A stretch of 50,009 nt of DNA from Marinovum algicola (GCF_900109145.1 NZ_FNYY01000029.1:1-50009); one strand, 5' to 3'. Numbered from the stretch's first letter, positions 35,700 through 45,107 are shown. Numbers and translations are program-made. Notes: generated from the letters alone by a model not told the origin.

Positions 35700-36564
35700 G
35701 CCGCAGCAGATAGGCGCCATAGGCGGTCTTGGAGAACAGTGCCGCCCGGGCGCGCAGCGCCGCGGCGTCGATCCAGCCCTGGCCAAAGGCGATCTCTTCC
35801 GGGCAGCCGACCTGCATGCCCTGGCGTTCGCTGAGCGTGCGGACGAAATTGCCGGCATCGAGCAGCGAGCCATGGGTGCCGGTATCGAGCCAGGCATAGC
35901 CGCGGCCCATCTGCTCGACCGAGAGCAGCCCGTCACGCAGGTAGCTGCCCAGCAGATCGACGATCTCGAGCTCGCCGCGCGCCGAAGGCCTGACCGCGCG
36001 GGCCCGCACGGGCGCGCTGCCGTCGAGGAAATAGAGCCCGGTCACCGCATAGGGCGAGGGCGCCACCGCCGGTTTCTCGACGATGCGGCGCACCTTGCTG
36101 TCGGGGCCGAAATCCACCACCCCGTAGCGCTCGGGATCGGCGACGCGATAGCCGAAAACCGAACCGCCGGTTGCGCGCGCATCCGCCGCCGCCAGCTGTT
36201 CCGGCAGCCCGTGGCCAAAGAAGATGTTGTCGCCGAGCACCATGGCGCTCGGCGCGCCGGCGAGGAACTCCTCGGCCAGCAGGTAAGCCTGCGCCAGCCC
36301 CTCGGGGCGGGGCTGTTCGATATACTGGAAAGAGACCCCCCACTGGCTGCCGTCGCCCAGGGTGCGGCGGAACTGGTCCTGATCCTGCGGCGTGGTGATC
36401 ACCGCGATCTCGCGGATGCCCGAGAGCATCAGCACCGAGAGCGGGTAATAGATCATCGGCTTGTCATAGACCGGCAGCAGCTGCTTGCTGATGCCCATGG
36501 TGATCGGATAGAGCCGCGTGCCCGAGCCGCCGGCCAGTATGATCCCCTTGCGTGTGCTCATCAT
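35665..36564 (-). CDS. rfbA: Glucose-1-phosphate thymidylyltransferase
   Basis: Predicted 299-aa RmlA, making dTDP-glucose from dTTP and glucose-1-phosphate, first step of dTDP-L-rhamnose synthesis. GIILAGGSGTRLYP near 7-20, SKQLLPVYDKPMIYYPLSVLM, VLGDNIFFGHGL, IVEKPAVAPSPYAVTGLYF and GRGYAWLDTGTHGSLLDAGNFV are all conserved. The protein starts with two Met codons; the outer ATG at 36564 overlaps the rfbD stop. It is the last gene of rfbC-rfbB-rfbD-rfbA and its end overlaps the convergent methyltransferase gene. Confidence 0.95.
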   Translation of the reverse strand: MMSTRKGIILAGGSGTRLYPITMGISKQLLPVYDKPMIYYPLSVLMLSGIREIAVITTPQDQDQFRRTLGDGSQWGVSFQYIEQPRPEGLAQAYLLAEEFLAGAPSAMVLGDNIFFGHGLPEQLAAADARATGGSVFGYRVADPERYGVVDFGPDSKVRRIVEKPAVAPSPYAVTGLYFLDGSAPVRARAVRPSARGELEIVDLLGSYLRDGLLSVEQMGRGYAWLDTGTHGSLLDAGNFVRTLSERQGMQVGCPEEIAFGQGWIDAAALRARAALFSKTAYGAYLLRLIPTAADDRSP

Positions 36565-37403
36565 GCCTCCAGAAGCTCCAGCGCCGCAGACAGCCCGGCG
36601 CGCCAGTCGGCAGGGGTAATGCCGAAATCCGCCCGGAGTTTGGCGCAATCGAGACGGGAATTGAGCGGCCGCCGCGCCGGGGTGGGATAGGCGCTGCTGG
36701 GGATGTCGGTGACGGTGACATCACGGCCCGCCCCGGCAAAGATCGCGCGGGCGAAGCCGGCCCAGCTGATCGCCGGCGCGCCGGCGTAATGATAGGTGCC
36801 GCCGCCCTGCCCCGCGCAAAGCGCCGCTGCCATCCTCAGCAATGTCGCGGCGATCTCCGCCGCCGGGGTCGGGCCGCCGAGCTGATCGGCGACCACCGAG
36901 AGGCTGTCGCGGGTCTCGCTCAGGCGCAGCATGGTCGTGAGGAAATTCGCCCCCTCGGCCGAGAACACCCAGGAGGTGCGCAGGATCACATGCCGCCCGC
37001 CCGCCGCGCGCACGGCCGCTTCGCCGGCCAGCTTGCTGCGGCCATAGGCGTTGAGCGGACCCACGGGATCGTCTTCGCGCCAGGGCCTGTCGCCGGAGCC
37101 GTCAAAGACATAGTCGGTGGAGACATGCAGGAAGGGAATGCCGCGCGCGGCACAGGCCTGCGCCATGGCCGCCGGCGCCGCGGCGTTGATCCGGGTGGCC
37201 AGCGTCTCTTCCTGCTCGGCCCGGTCGACCGCGGTATAGGCGGCGGCATTGATCACCGCGCGCGGGGCGGCGGCATGGATCGCCGCGGCACAGGCCGCGG
37301 GGTCCAGGAGATCGGCCTCGGCCCGGCCCAGCGCCGTGACCGCCTCCTGGCGCTGCAACGCGCGGGCAAGCTGACCGGTGCGGCCGAAGACCAGCAGGCT
37401 CAT
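36561..37403 (-). CDS. rfbD: dTDP-4-dehydrorhamnose reductase
   Basis: Predicted 280-aa RmlD, the final reduction to dTDP-L-rhamnose. The short N-terminal Rossmann motif [14 protein letters not shown], the [17 protein letters not shown] segment, [18 protein letters not shown], the catalytic Tyr-x3-Lys in [11 protein letters not shown] and [17 protein letters not shown] are typical of the family. Start and stop overlap rfbB and rfbA by four bases each, implying coupled translation of the whole operon. Confidence 0.94.
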   Translation of the reverse strand: MSLLVFGRTGQLARALQRQEAVTALGRAEADLLDPAACAAAIHAAAPRAVINAAAYTAVDRAEQEETLATRINAAAPAAMAQACAARGIPFLHVSTDYVFDGSGDRPWREDDPVGPLNAYGRSKLAGEAAVRAAGGRHVILRTSWVFSAEGANFLTTMLRLSETRDSLSVVADQLGGPTPAAEIAATLLRMAAALCAGQGGGTYHYAGAPAISWAGFARAIFAGAGRDVTVTDIPSSAYPTPARRPLNSRLDCAKLRADFGITPADWRAGLSAALELLEA

Positions 37404-38500
37404 TCTTCAGGGCTCCGCCGGTTCGCGCCTGAAACCGTCCCCCGGTGGGGGTCCGAAACGGCGCCCACCCCGAGCCGCGTGCCCACCCCCTGACGCGATT
37501 GCAGCGCCCGCCACCAGGCCTCGTTGTCGAGATACCATTGCACGGTGCGCTCCAGCCCCTCGTCAAGCGTGACCGAGGGCCGCCAGCCCAGTTCGCGGGC
37601 GATCCGCGCCGGATCGATCGCATAGCGCGCGTCGTGGCCCGGGCGGTCGGCGACAAAGGTGATCTGATCGGCATAGGAGCCCGAGGGCTTCGGCCGTTTG
37701 GCATCGAGGATGGCGCAGAGCGTCCGCACCAGCTCGAGATTGCTGCGCTCGTTCTCGCCGCCGATGTTGTAGCTCTCGCCCGGGGCGCCCCGGCTCAGCA
37801 CCAGCAGCAGCGCTTCGGCATGATCCTCGACATACAGCCAGTCGCGCACGTTCGAGCCATCGCCGTAGATCGGCAGCGGCCGGCCCGCCAGCGCGCCGAG
37901 GATGATCACCGGGATGAGCTTTTCCGGGAAGTGATGGGGGCCGTAGTTGTTGGAACAATTGCTCAGCACCACCGGCAGCCCGTAGGTGTGGAACCAGGCC
38001 CGCACCAGGTGATCGCTGGCCGCCTTGGAGGCCGAATAGGGCGAGCGCGGGTCATAGGGCGTGTCCTCGGTGAACCTGCCCTCGGGCCCCAGCGAGCCGA
38101 AGACCTCGTCGGTGGAGATGTGGTGAAAGCGGAAATGCGCGGGACGGCCGGCCTCGGTCCAGTATCCGCGCGCCGCCTCGAGCAGGGTGTAGGTGCCGGT
38201 GACATTGGTCTCGACAAAGGCGCCGGGGCCGTCGATCGAGCGGTCGACATGGCTCTCGGCCGCCAGATGCATCACCGCATCGGGGGCATGGCGGGCGAAG
38301 ATCCGGTCGAGCGCGGCGCGGTCGCGGATATCGGCATGTTCGAAGGCATACTCCGGGTGATCGGCGACGCTGGCCACATTGTCGAGACAGGCGGCATAGG
38401 TCAGCGCGTCAAGATTGACCACCGCATGGCCGGCGGCAATCGCCTGCCGCACCACCGCCGATCCGATGAAGCCGGCGCCGCCGGTGATCAACAGCTTCAC
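37400..38500 (-). CDS. rfbB: dTDP-glucose 4,6-dehydratase
   Basis: Predicted 366-aa RmlB, converting dTDP-glucose to dTDP-4-keto-6-deoxyglucose. [17 protein letters not shown] at the start is the NAD site, followed by [29 protein letters not shown] with the catalytic Asp-Glu pair, and the Tyr-x3-Lys in [28 protein letters not shown] and [14 protein letters not shown] are also diagnostic. The start is a GTG at 38500 that overlaps the rfbC stop by four bases; the longer open frame upstream is a shadow of rfbC. Confidence 0.95.
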   Translation of the reverse strand: MKLLITGGAGFIGSAVVRQAIAAGHAVVNLDALTYAACLDNVASVADHPEYAFEHADIRDRAALDRIFARHAPDAVMHLAAESHVDRSIDGPGAFVETNVTGTYTLLEAARGYWTEAGRPAHFRFHHISTDEVFGSLGPEGRFTEDTPYDPRSPYSASKAASDHLVRAWFHTYGLPVVLSNCSNNYGPHHFPEKLIPVIILGALAGRPLPIYGDGSNVRDWLYVEDHAEALLLVLSRGAPGESYNIGGENERSNLELVRTLCAILDAKRPKPSGSYADQITFVADRPGHDARYAIDPARIARELGWRPSVTLDEGLERTVQWYLDNEAWWRALQSRQGVGTRLGVGAVSDPHRGTVSGANRRSPEE

Positions 38501-39060
38501 GCCGGGCGCTCCGCGAAGCTCTCGAGATCGGCCAGCCAGCCGGCGGCGGCATCGCGCGCCGAAAGCACCGGCGCCCGGCCCTCGAGCCCCCAGTCGATCC
38601 CGAGCTCGGGATCGTCCCAACGCACGCCGCGCTCATGGGCGGGGGCATAGGTGTCGGTGCATTTGTAGAGGATCTCGGTGTCGGGGTCGCGGGTCACGAA
38701 ACCATGCAGGAAGCCTTCGGGGATCAGCAGCTGCCGACCGTTCTCGAAGCTCAGCTCGACCCCGACCCATTGCCCGAAGGTGGCAGAGCCCGGCCGGATG
38801 TCGACCGCCACGTCATAAAGCCGGCCGCGGCCGCAGCGCACCAGCTTGGCCTGGGCGCGCGGCGGCAGCTGGCAATGCAGCCCGCGCAGGGTGCCGGGCG
38901 TGGCCGAAAGCGAATGGTTGTCCTGGACGAAATCCAGCGTGATGCCCTGCGCCGCCAGGGTCTCGCGGTTCCAGCTTTCGGAGAAAAAGCCGCGGTTGTC
39001 GCCATGGCGGGCGGGGGTGAGGATCAGCACGCCCTCGAGCGCGGTCTTCTCGATCTGCAA
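38497..39060 (-). CDS. rfbC: dTDP-4-dehydrorhamnose 3,5-epimerase
   Basis: Predicted 187-aa RmlC, a cupin-fold epimerase. [35 protein letters not shown] with the catalytic His in [34 protein letters not shown] and the CTDTYAP end of the barrel are conserved. The start codon is TTG at 39060 preceded by a GAAGAGG site, an unusual start that may limit expression. It is the first gene of the rhamnose operon and is divergent from the RTX protease gene across 189 bp that must hold both promoters; no clear hexamers were resolved there. Confidence 0.94.
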   Translation of the reverse strand: MQIEKTALEGVLILTPARHGDNRGFFSESWNRETLAAQGITLDFVQDNHSLSATPGTLRGLHCQLPPRAQAKLVRCGRGRLYDVAVDIRPGSATFGQWVGVELSFENGRQLLIPEGFLHGFVTRDPDTEILYKCTDTYAPAHERGVRWDDPELGIDWGLEGRAPVLSARDAAAGWLADLESFAERPA

Positions 39061-39249
39061 GGGGGACCTCTTCTGTCGCGGCCGGGATGCGCCCTTGGCT
39101 TAGCAAGCCCGCCCCGGCTTGTCACCCGAGGCGCGCGCAATGCGATTGTCATAACCGGGCGAACGCGGCAGAGTACGTCAATCCCGGCCGGGGCCCCTCG
39201 TGTGGCGCCGGACCGCTATTTGAAAACGTCACCCTTCGGGAGCGCAGGC

Positions 39250-41958
39250 ATGGTTGCGTCAACCAATCCACTTTACACTCAGCAATGGCATTTCAATCTC
39301 ATCGGCGACATCGAGGCGATCTGGGCCGATTACACCGGCAGCGGCGTGACCGTCGGCGTCTATGACGACGGCACCGAAGCGGCGCATGAGGACCTCGACG
39401 GCAATTACGACAGCACGTTGCACTACATGGGCCTCGGGGCCGACGACGGCCAGCCCAACAGCGCCGCCGACGGCCATGGCACCTCGGTCGCCGGGATCAT
39501 CGCGGCCGAGAACAATTCCCTCGGCGGGGTCGGCGTGGCCTTCAATGTCACCATCGCCGGGGTCGACCTGCTCAACGATGTCTTCGCCCAGGGCAATGAC
39601 GTGAACAACGACGCCCTGCGGTTCATGGAAACCTTCGACATCACCAACAACAGCTGGGGTTACACGCCGACCTACGAGCAATTCCTCAACCTCAGCGACC
39701 CCGGCAGCGTCGCCGGCCAGGAGGGCGCGGCCTTTGCCCATGCGGCAGAGAACGGCCGCGGCGGGCTGGGCACGATCATCCTCAAGGCGGCGGGCAACGA
39801 CACCCTCAACGCCCAGGGCGAGGGCCACAACAGCCTGCACCAGGTCATCACCGTGGCCGCCGCCGGCCAGAGCGGCGAGATCGCCAATTATTCCAACTGG
39901 GGGGCCAACCTGCTGATCACCGCGCCGGCGGCCTCGGTCACCACCGATCTCGAGGGCAGCGGGGGCTACAGCCCGGACAATTACACCGACACCTTCGGCG
40001 GCACCTCGGCGGCGACGCCGGTGGTCTCGGGGGTGGTGGCGCTGATGCTTCAGGCCAACCCCGATCTCGGCTGGCGCGATGTGCAGAACATCCTGGCGAT
40101 TTCCGCCGCCCATACCGGCTCGGCCTATGGCGGCAGCGGCAGCGGCTCGGAGGTGGGCGACTGGCTGGCCAATGGCGCCGGCAACTGGAACGGCGGCGGC
40201 ATGAGCTTCCACCATTCCTATGGCTTCGGCATGGTCGATGCCTTTGCCGCGGTGCGCATGGCCGAGGTCTGGGACCTGCTCTATGCCGATGCCGCCACCA
40301 GCGCCAACCTGGAGGTGCTCACCGCCAGCTACAGCGGCGCGCCGGTGGCGATCACCGACAACAGCACCGCCTCGGTCACCCTCAGCGTGACCGAAGGCGT
40401 GATCATCGAGCATATCTATGTCACCATCGAAGGCAGCCACACCTATATGGGCGACCTGACGATCCAGCTCGAATCCCCCACCGGCGAGATCTTCGACCTG
40501 TTCCTGAACGAGCTGGGCAACAACGACCTCAACGGCACCTGGGTGTTCGGCGTCTCCGGCGCGCTCGGGGTCAGCTCGGTCGGCGACTGGACGATCCACA
40601 TCACCGACAACGCCAATTTCGATGAGGGCTCGCTCACCGGCGTCGAGTTGGAGTTCCGCGGCGCGGATGCCACCACCGATACCGTGCACCACATCACCGG
40701 CGATTTCACCGACTACCTCGCCCAGGAGGCCGGGCGCGGCACCATCGAGGACAGCGACGGCGGCACCGACTGGCTCAACATGGCGGCGCTCACCGATGCC
40801 ATCGCGGTCACCCTGGCCAGTGGCGCGGCGATCACCGTGGGCGGCACGCAATGGGCCAGTATCGGCAGCGGGCTGATCGAGAACATCGCCACCGGCGACG
40901 GCAATGACACCGTCACCGGCCTGGGCGACGACAACCATATCGTCACCGGCCGCGGCAATGACCGGATCGACGCCGGGGCCGGCGACGACACCATCGATGC
41001 CGCCCAGGACGACGACCTGGTCCTGGCCGGAGCCGGCAATGACAGCGTCGATGCCGGCGGCGGCGCCGATACCGTCGACGGCGGCGCCGGCAATGATTCC
41101 ATCTTCGGCGACTGGGGGGCCGACAGCCTGACAGGCGGCGCCGGCAATGACACGCTGATCGGCGACAGCGCCTTCGACACGCTCGAGGGCGGCGATGGCA
41201 ACGACAGCCTGGTCGGCGGCACCGGCGCCGACAGGCTCGACGGCGACGGCGACAATGACACCCTGCTGTCGAACACCGGGGTCGACACCGTCTTCGGCGG
41301 CGCCGGCGACGACTGGATCAGCTCGGGCAATGGCGCCGACATCATCGACGGCGGCGAGGGCGACGATTTCGCCATCGGCCGCACCGGCACCGATTCCATC
41401 AATGGCGGCGCCGGCAACGACAGCCTCTACGGCAGCGCCGGCATCGACACGATCACCGGCGGCACCGGCGACGATTACGTCTCGGCCGGCTCGGCCTGGG
41501 ATCTGGTCTTCGGCAATTCCGGCAACGACACGCTCGAAGGCAACTTCGGCAGCGATTTCGTTTCCGGCGGCGAGGGCAACGACTCGATCCTCGGCGGCAC
41601 CGGCGACGACACCCTGGCCGGCGGCGACGGCAGCGACACCATCCTCGGCAACCAGGGCCGCGACGTCATCGATGGCGGCACCGGCAACGACCTGCTGCGC
41701 GGCGGCACCCTGGCCGACGAATTCCACTTCGGCGTCAATGGCGGCACCGACACGATCCAGGATTTCGAGAACTTCCAGGACGCGCTGCACCTCGACGCCA
41801 GCCTGGTCGGCGGGCGCACCGACGGCCAGGACATCGTCGATACCTATGCCACCGTGGTGGGCAGCGACACGGTCTTCACCCTGGACGACGGCACCACCAT
41901 CATCCTCGAAGGCGAAACCGACCTGACCCTGCTCTACGACAACGTCTTCGTGGTCTGA
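39250..41958 (+). CDS. Kexin/subtilisin-like protease with P domain and RTX repeats
   Basis: Predicted 902-aa secreted S8 serine protease. The catalytic triad is visible: D39 in VGVYDDGTE, H76 in DGHGTSVAG and S253 in GGTSAATPVVSG, with the oxyanion Asn at N183 in KAAGND. Residues about 370-470 form a proprotein-convertase P/Homo B domain (SHTYMGDLTIQLESPTGE, GDWTIHITDNA). RTX nonapeptides occupy about 545-825, and the last 80 residues (QDFENFQDALHL ... YDNVFVV) match the C-termini of the other RTX proteins and probably form the type I secretion signal. There is no Sec signal; it begins VASTNPLYTQQWHF. The open frame upstream to 38635 is a shadow of rfbC. It could process matrix or surface proteins. 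Confidence 0.9.
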   Translation: MVASTNPLYTQQWHFNLIGDIEAIWADYTGSGVTVGVYDDGTEAAHEDLDGNYDSTLHYMGLGADDGQPNSAADGHGTSVAGIIAAENNSLGGVGVAFNVTIAGVDLLNDVFAQGNDVNNDALRFMETFDITNNSWGYTPTYEQFLNLSDPGSVAGQEGAAFAHAAENGRGGLGTIILKAAGNDTLNAQGEGHNSLHQVITVAAAGQSGEIANYSNWGANLLITAPAASVTTDLEGSGGYSPDNYTDTFGGTSAATPVVSGVVALMLQANPDLGWRDVQNILAISAAHTGSAYGGSGSGSEVGDWLANGAGNWNGGGMSFHHSYGFGMVDAFAAVRMAEVWDLLYADAATSANLEVLTASYSGAPVAITDNSTASVTLSVTEGVIIEHIYVTIEGSHTYMGDLTIQLESPTGEIFDLFLNELGNNDLNGTWVFGVSGALGVSSVGDWTIHITDNANFDEGSLTGVELEFRGADATTDTVHHITGDFTDYLAQEAGRGTIEDSDGGTDWLNMAALTDAIAVTLASGAAITVGGTQWASIGSGLIENIATGDGNDTVTGLGDDNHIVTGRGNDRIDAGAGDDTIDAAQDDDLVLAGAGNDSVDAGGGADTVDGGAGNDSIFGDWGADSLTGGAGNDTLIGDSAFDTLEGGDGNDSLVGGTGADRLDGDGDNDTLLSNTGVDTVFGGAGDDWISSGNGADIIDGGEGDDFAIGRTGTDSINGGAGNDSLYGSAGIDTITGGTGDDYVSAGSAWDLVFGNSGNDTLEGNFGSDFVSGGEGNDSILGGTGDDTLAGGDGSDTILGNQGRDVIDGGTGNDLLRGGTLADEFHFGVNGGTDTIQDFENFQDALHLDASLVGGRTDGQDIVDTYATVVGSDTVFTLDDGTTIILEGETDLTLLYDNVFVV
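41281..41958 (+). repeat. 678-bp RTX/C-terminal module, copy 1
   Basis: The last 226 codons, including stop, of the protease gene align without gaps to the last 226 codons of the RTX gene at 42313 (copy at 43288-43965). Long stretches are identical or nearly so at the nucleotide level, for example the GGCGACGACTGGATCAGCTC block. A duplication or gene conversion of a secretion module is the simplest reading. Confidence 0.8.
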
Positions 41959-41968
41959 GCCCCGGGCG

Positions 41969-41988
41969 GCGGCCCCGGCCGGGGCCGC
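41969..41988 (+). terminator. Strong GC hairpin after the RTX protease gene
   Basis: GCGGCCCCGGCCGGGGCCGC is a perfect 20-bp palindrome starting 10 bp after the stop codon and followed by a pyrimidine-rich CTTTCTCCTT tract. It is the best terminator candidate in the window. Confidence 0.6.
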
Positions 41989-42135
41989 GGCTTTCTCCTT
42001 CCCCTTGCCCGCAGCGGCCGCCCTGCCCGGCCGCGCGCCCTTGTCCTCCCCCCGGGCCGCGCTTTGGTGCCTCCCGGGAGGCCCCTCCCCATCCTTTTGA
42101 ATATGTGACCCGGGCGTCCGGAGAGGTCTGGCCTG

Positions 42136-42181
42136 TACGGTCAGTATCGCTGCCCGCCGCCCGCCTAGCCGGCTGACCGTA
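42136..42181. promoter_or_regulatory. Spaced inverted repeat upstream of RTX gene
   Basis: TACGGTCAG (42136-42144) and CTGACCGTA (42173-42181) are exact reverse complements separated by 28 bp, 130-180 bp upstream of the RTX gene start. The arms could be two half-sites of a regulator or a large stem. The role is inference. Confidence 0.35.
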
Positions 42182-42312
42182 AGCAGGCCGCGGCTCGCCT
42201 GACGGGCGCTGTCCCGTACCCCTCGCCCCGGTCAATTGTCCAAAGCCATGGGGGCGCCTGTCCGGCTGGTTCGGAAAAGCGCCGAAGGCTCAGATACGGA
42301 CAGGTCAGCAGA

Positions 42313-43965
42313 ATGCGAGTACGAGTACATACCGCCACAAACGGCATCAGCCAGATCCATACTTATGGAGGGGGCCTCGAAAATCAGGTGAACCACTGGG
42401 AAAACCTGGGCTTCGAAACCATCACCGAGTTCTCTCACGGGCACCATGCCCGCGCCGGGGGCGGCTCTGACACGTTCAACTTCGTCGATATCGACAACGT
42501 CCGGGACACCATCGTCGGCCGGCTGGAGGATTTCGATCCCAGCCGCGACGAGATCCGGATCGAGGGTGTGCTGCTCGATCTGAACAACCTGCCCGCCAAT
42601 GTGCGCGTCGTCGCCTTCAACGGCGCGCATAACGATCCCGGCACCGCGCCGCAGCCCTGGCTGCTGATCGAGACCCCGGCGGGCGGCCATATCTTCTATG
42701 CGCTCGAAGGCGCGCGGATCGACATGAACGGCAACGGCGGCTCGAACGGCCACCAGCACGAGCAGCATTTTCTCACCCTGCCGCACATGCCGGATTTCGA
42801 CACCCTGCCCGACATCGACTTCGTCGATCCGGTCAACGTTGTCCCCGAGGGGGTCACCGCCGACGGCGGCCTGGTGATCAACGACGTCGACACCGACGAG
42901 GACGAGGTGCTGGCGGTGATCACCGGCAGCGCGGCCGGCGATGCGATCGGCGCCGGGCTGAACGACGACACGGTGCATGGCCAGCAGGGCAATGACGTGA
43001 TCTGGGGCGGCAGCGGCTCTGACGCGGTCTTTGGCGGCGAGGGCGCCGACAGCCTGCACGGCGGCAGCGGCGACGACCTTCTGGTCGGCGGCAACCAGGC
43101 CGACAACGGCCGGAGCGACGCCGGGGCCGACCTGCTCACCGGCGGCGCCGGCAGCGACGAGATCCGCGGCGGCGGGGGCCATGACACGCTCGAGGGCGGT
43201 GACGGCCATGACCGCCTGGTGGGCGACTGGGGCGCCGATTACCTCGCCGGCGATGCCGGCAATGACACGCTGATCTCGAACTCCGGGGTCGACACCGTCC
43301 TGGGCGGCGCCGGCGACGACTGGATCAGCTCGGGCAATGGCGCCGACATCATCGACGGCGGCCGCGGCGACGATTACGCCATCGGCCGCAGCGGCACCGA
43401 CATCATCGACGGCGGCGCCGGCAACGACAGCCTGTTCGGCAGCGCCGGGGCCGATACGATCAGCGGCGGCAGCGGCAATGATTACGTCTCGGCCGGCTCG
43501 GCCTGGGATGTCGTCTTCGGCGATTCAGGCCATGACACGCTGGAAGGCAATTTCGGCAGCGATGCGCTCTCCGGCGAAGGCGGCAACGACAGCCTGCTGG
43601 GCGGCACCGGTGACGACACGCTTTCCGGCGGCGCCGGCAATGACACCCTCCTCGGCAATCAGGGCCGCGACATCCTCGATGGCGGCGCCGGCGACGACCT
43701 GCTGCGCGGCGGCACCCTGGCCGACGAGTTCCACTTCGACCTCGGCGGCGGCACCGACACGATCCAGGATTTCGAGAATTTCCAGGACGAGCTGCATATC
43801 GCCACCGGCCTGGTGGACGGGATGACCGACGGCCGTGACATCGTCGACACCTATGCCTCGGTGGTGGATGGCGACACGGTGTTCGACTTCGCCGATGGCA
43901 CCACCCTCATCCTCGAAGGCCAAACCGACGTGGCCGCGCTTTACGACAACGTCTTCGCGGTCTGA
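42313..43965 (+). CDS. RTX-type calcium-binding secreted protein
   Basis: Predicted 550-aa protein. Residues 1-200 form a domain of unknown function (HTYGGGLENQVNHWENLGFET, SDTFNFVDIDNVRDTIVGRLEDFDPSRDEIRIEG) that itself resembles a C-terminal RTX-like fold plus a His-rich patch NGHQHEQHF. RTX GGxGxDxLx repeats run from about 210 to 470. The final 80 residues (QDFENFQDELHI ... YDNVFAV) are almost the same as in the upstream protease and probably carry the type I secretion signal. No Sec signal or catalytic motif was recognised. Its 3' end overlaps the convergent epimerase gene by 25 bp. A structural, adhesive or accessory matrix role is inference. Confidence 0.85.
   Translation: MRVRVHTATNGISQIHTYGGGLENQVNHWENLGFETITEFSHGHHARAGGGSDTFNFVDIDNVRDTIVGRLEDFDPSRDEIRIEGVLLDLNNLPANVRVVAFNGAHNDPGTAPQPWLLIETPAGGHIFYALEGARIDMNGNGGSNGHQHEQHFLTLPHMPDFDTLPDIDFVDPVNVVPEGVTADGGLVINDVDTDEDEVLAVITGSAAGDAIGAGLNDDTVHGQQGNDVIWGGSGSDAVFGGEGADSLHGGSGDDLLVGGNQADNGRSDAGADLLTGGAGSDEIRGGGGHDTLEGGDGHDRLVGDWGADYLAGDAGNDTLISNSGVDTVLGGAGDDWISSGNGADIIDGGRGDDYAIGRSGTDIIDGGAGNDSLFGSAGADTISGGSGNDYVSAGSAWDVVFGDSGHDTLEGNFGSDALSGEGGNDSLLGGTGDDTLSGGAGNDTLLGNQGRDILDGGAGDDLLRGGTLADEFHFDLGGGTDTIQDFENFQDELHIATGLVDGMTDGRDIVDTYASVVDGDTVFDFADGTTLILEGQTDVAALYDNVFAV
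43288..43965 (+). repeat. 678-bp RTX/C-terminal module, copy 2
   Basis: Gap-free counterpart of 41281-41958, in the same orientation 2,007 bp downstream. The module covers the final RTX repeats and the predicted secretion signal. Confidence 0.8.
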
Positions 43966-45107
43966 TCCACCGCGGGCGGCGTCAGGCCGGCAAGCCGGCC
44001 GCTGTCATGGCACAGGAAGGCCTCGACCAGGTGATAGAAGGTCGAGGCCGGCATGGTGTCGGAGACCAGCGCGCCCTTCCCGTCGCGCTGGTCGTACCAT
44101 CCGCCCGGCACCGGCGTCTCGAGATAGCCCGCCCGGATCCGCGCCAGAACGGCCTCGGGGCGCAGCCGCTCCGGCAGGTCCGCCCCCGCCCCCTGCATCA
44201 GCCGCGCCGCCCGCAACAGCTCGCTCTGCGGCCAGAGCCGGAAGCTGGCCTGCCCCGCCACATCCGGCAGCAGGCCCCCGGGCGACAGATGCGCCGTGGC
44301 GGCGGCGAACATCGCCTCGGGCGGCGGCAGCGGCGCGCCCCCTGCCCCCTCCGGCAGATCCAGCGCCTGCCAGCCCGCCTCGAGCGCGATCCACTCCACC
44401 AGATGCCCCGGCTCTTCGCGCTGATCCGCGCCGGTCAGCGGGCGCAGACCGGCATCGTAGAATTCCAGCAGCCGCAGATCCGCCCCCAGGAAGGTCTCGG
44501 CCATCAGCCGGCGGCAGGTGGCGGCGCGGGCGGCGAAGCGCGGCGCGCCGGTGGCACGGTAGAGCGCGCACATCGCCTCGAAGAGATGCATATGCGGGTT
44601 CTGCCGCCGGGGCAGGCGCCGGGCGGCGCATTCGTGCCAGCCGCGCGGCGCGGCCAGCCGGTCGAGGGCGCCCTCGAGCCTGGCGATCTCGGAGCTGACA
44701 TCCGTGCCCGCCGCCGCCAGCCCGGCCGCCGCCAGCAGCACGAAGCTGAGATCATAGAGATCATGCGGCGCCGTGCGGATCGTCAGATCCGGCGCCAGCC
44801 AGCTGGCCAGGTTGCCGCTGCCGGGGGCAAAGCCCCGGGTCATGACAAAATCGAACAGGCCCTCGGCCCGGGTCCGGAGATCGGCGGCCAGCGCCGGGCA
44901 AACCCCGGGCTGGCGGGCGAGCGTGGCAAAGGCATAGGCCTGGCGCGCCTGCACCCTGAGCCGCCGGTCGAGATCGCGCCGTGGCCGGCCGGCATGGTCC
45001 AGCGCCTCCCAGACGGTTCCGGTCGCCGCGTCCCAGCCGGCGCCGGTCCAGAGTGGCACCGCCTGGTCCAGCAGCCAGCCCCGCAGCCCCCCGGGCGCGG
45101 CGCTCAC
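43941..45107 (-). CDS. AGE-family epimerase/isomerase
   Basis: Predicted 388-aa (alpha/alpha)6-barrel enzyme of the N-acylglucosamine 2-epimerase family. Family marks are RLRVQARQAYAFA near 49-61, QNPHMHLFEAMCALYRATG at 169-187, EEPGHLVEWIALE with H235, and a C-terminal ASTFYHLVEAF with a second conserved His. Members either interconvert GlcNAc and ManNAc or isomerise mannose/glucose. Here it is the last gene of an operon with NeuA-HAD and a GT42 sialyltransferase, so making ManNAc for sialic acid is attractive; the NPHMH motif is also common in mannose-isomerase members, so substrate stays open. The start is GTG at 45107 overlapping the transferase stop. The 3' end overlaps the convergent RTX gene. 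Confidence 0.84.
   Translation of the reverse strand: MSAAPGGLRGWLLDQAVPLWTGAGWDAATGTVWEALDHAGRPRRDLDRRLRVQARQAYAFATLARQPGVCPALAADLRTRAEGLFDFVMTRGFAPGSGNLASWLAPDLTIRTAPHDLYDLSFVLLAAAGLAAAGTDVSSEIARLEGALDRLAAPRGWHECAARRLPRRQNPHMHLFEAMCALYRATGAPRFAARAATCRRLMAETFLGADLRLLEFYDAGLRPLTGADQREEPGHLVEWIALEAGWQALDLPEGAGGAPLPPPEAMFAAATAHLSPGGLLPDVAGQASFRLWPQSELLRAARLMQGAGADLPERLRPEAVLARIRAGYLETPVPGGWYDQRDGKGALVSDTMPASTFYHLVEAFLCHDSGRLAGLTPPAVDQTAKTLS

Larger units (their letters stand above)
41959..42312. other. 354-bp intergenic region between two RTX genes
   Basis: No gene is supported. It begins with a strong terminator-like hairpin (41969-41988) followed by a C/T-rich stretch, and later carries a 9-bp inverted repeat with 28-bp spacing (42136-42181). 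The promoter of the downstream RTX gene should lie here; no convincing -35/-10 pair was resolved. Confidence 0.5.

Noticed and set aside
40900-41700. CRISPR-like or satellite repeat array
   Set aside because: The short-period repetition follows 27-bp coding units of RTX nonapeptides and has no conserved repeat/spacer structure.
39259-41790. An 843-codon open frame opposite the RTX protease
   Set aside because: The Val/Ala/Gly-rich product mirrors the RTX repeats on the other strand; the plus strand has an intact catalytic triad.
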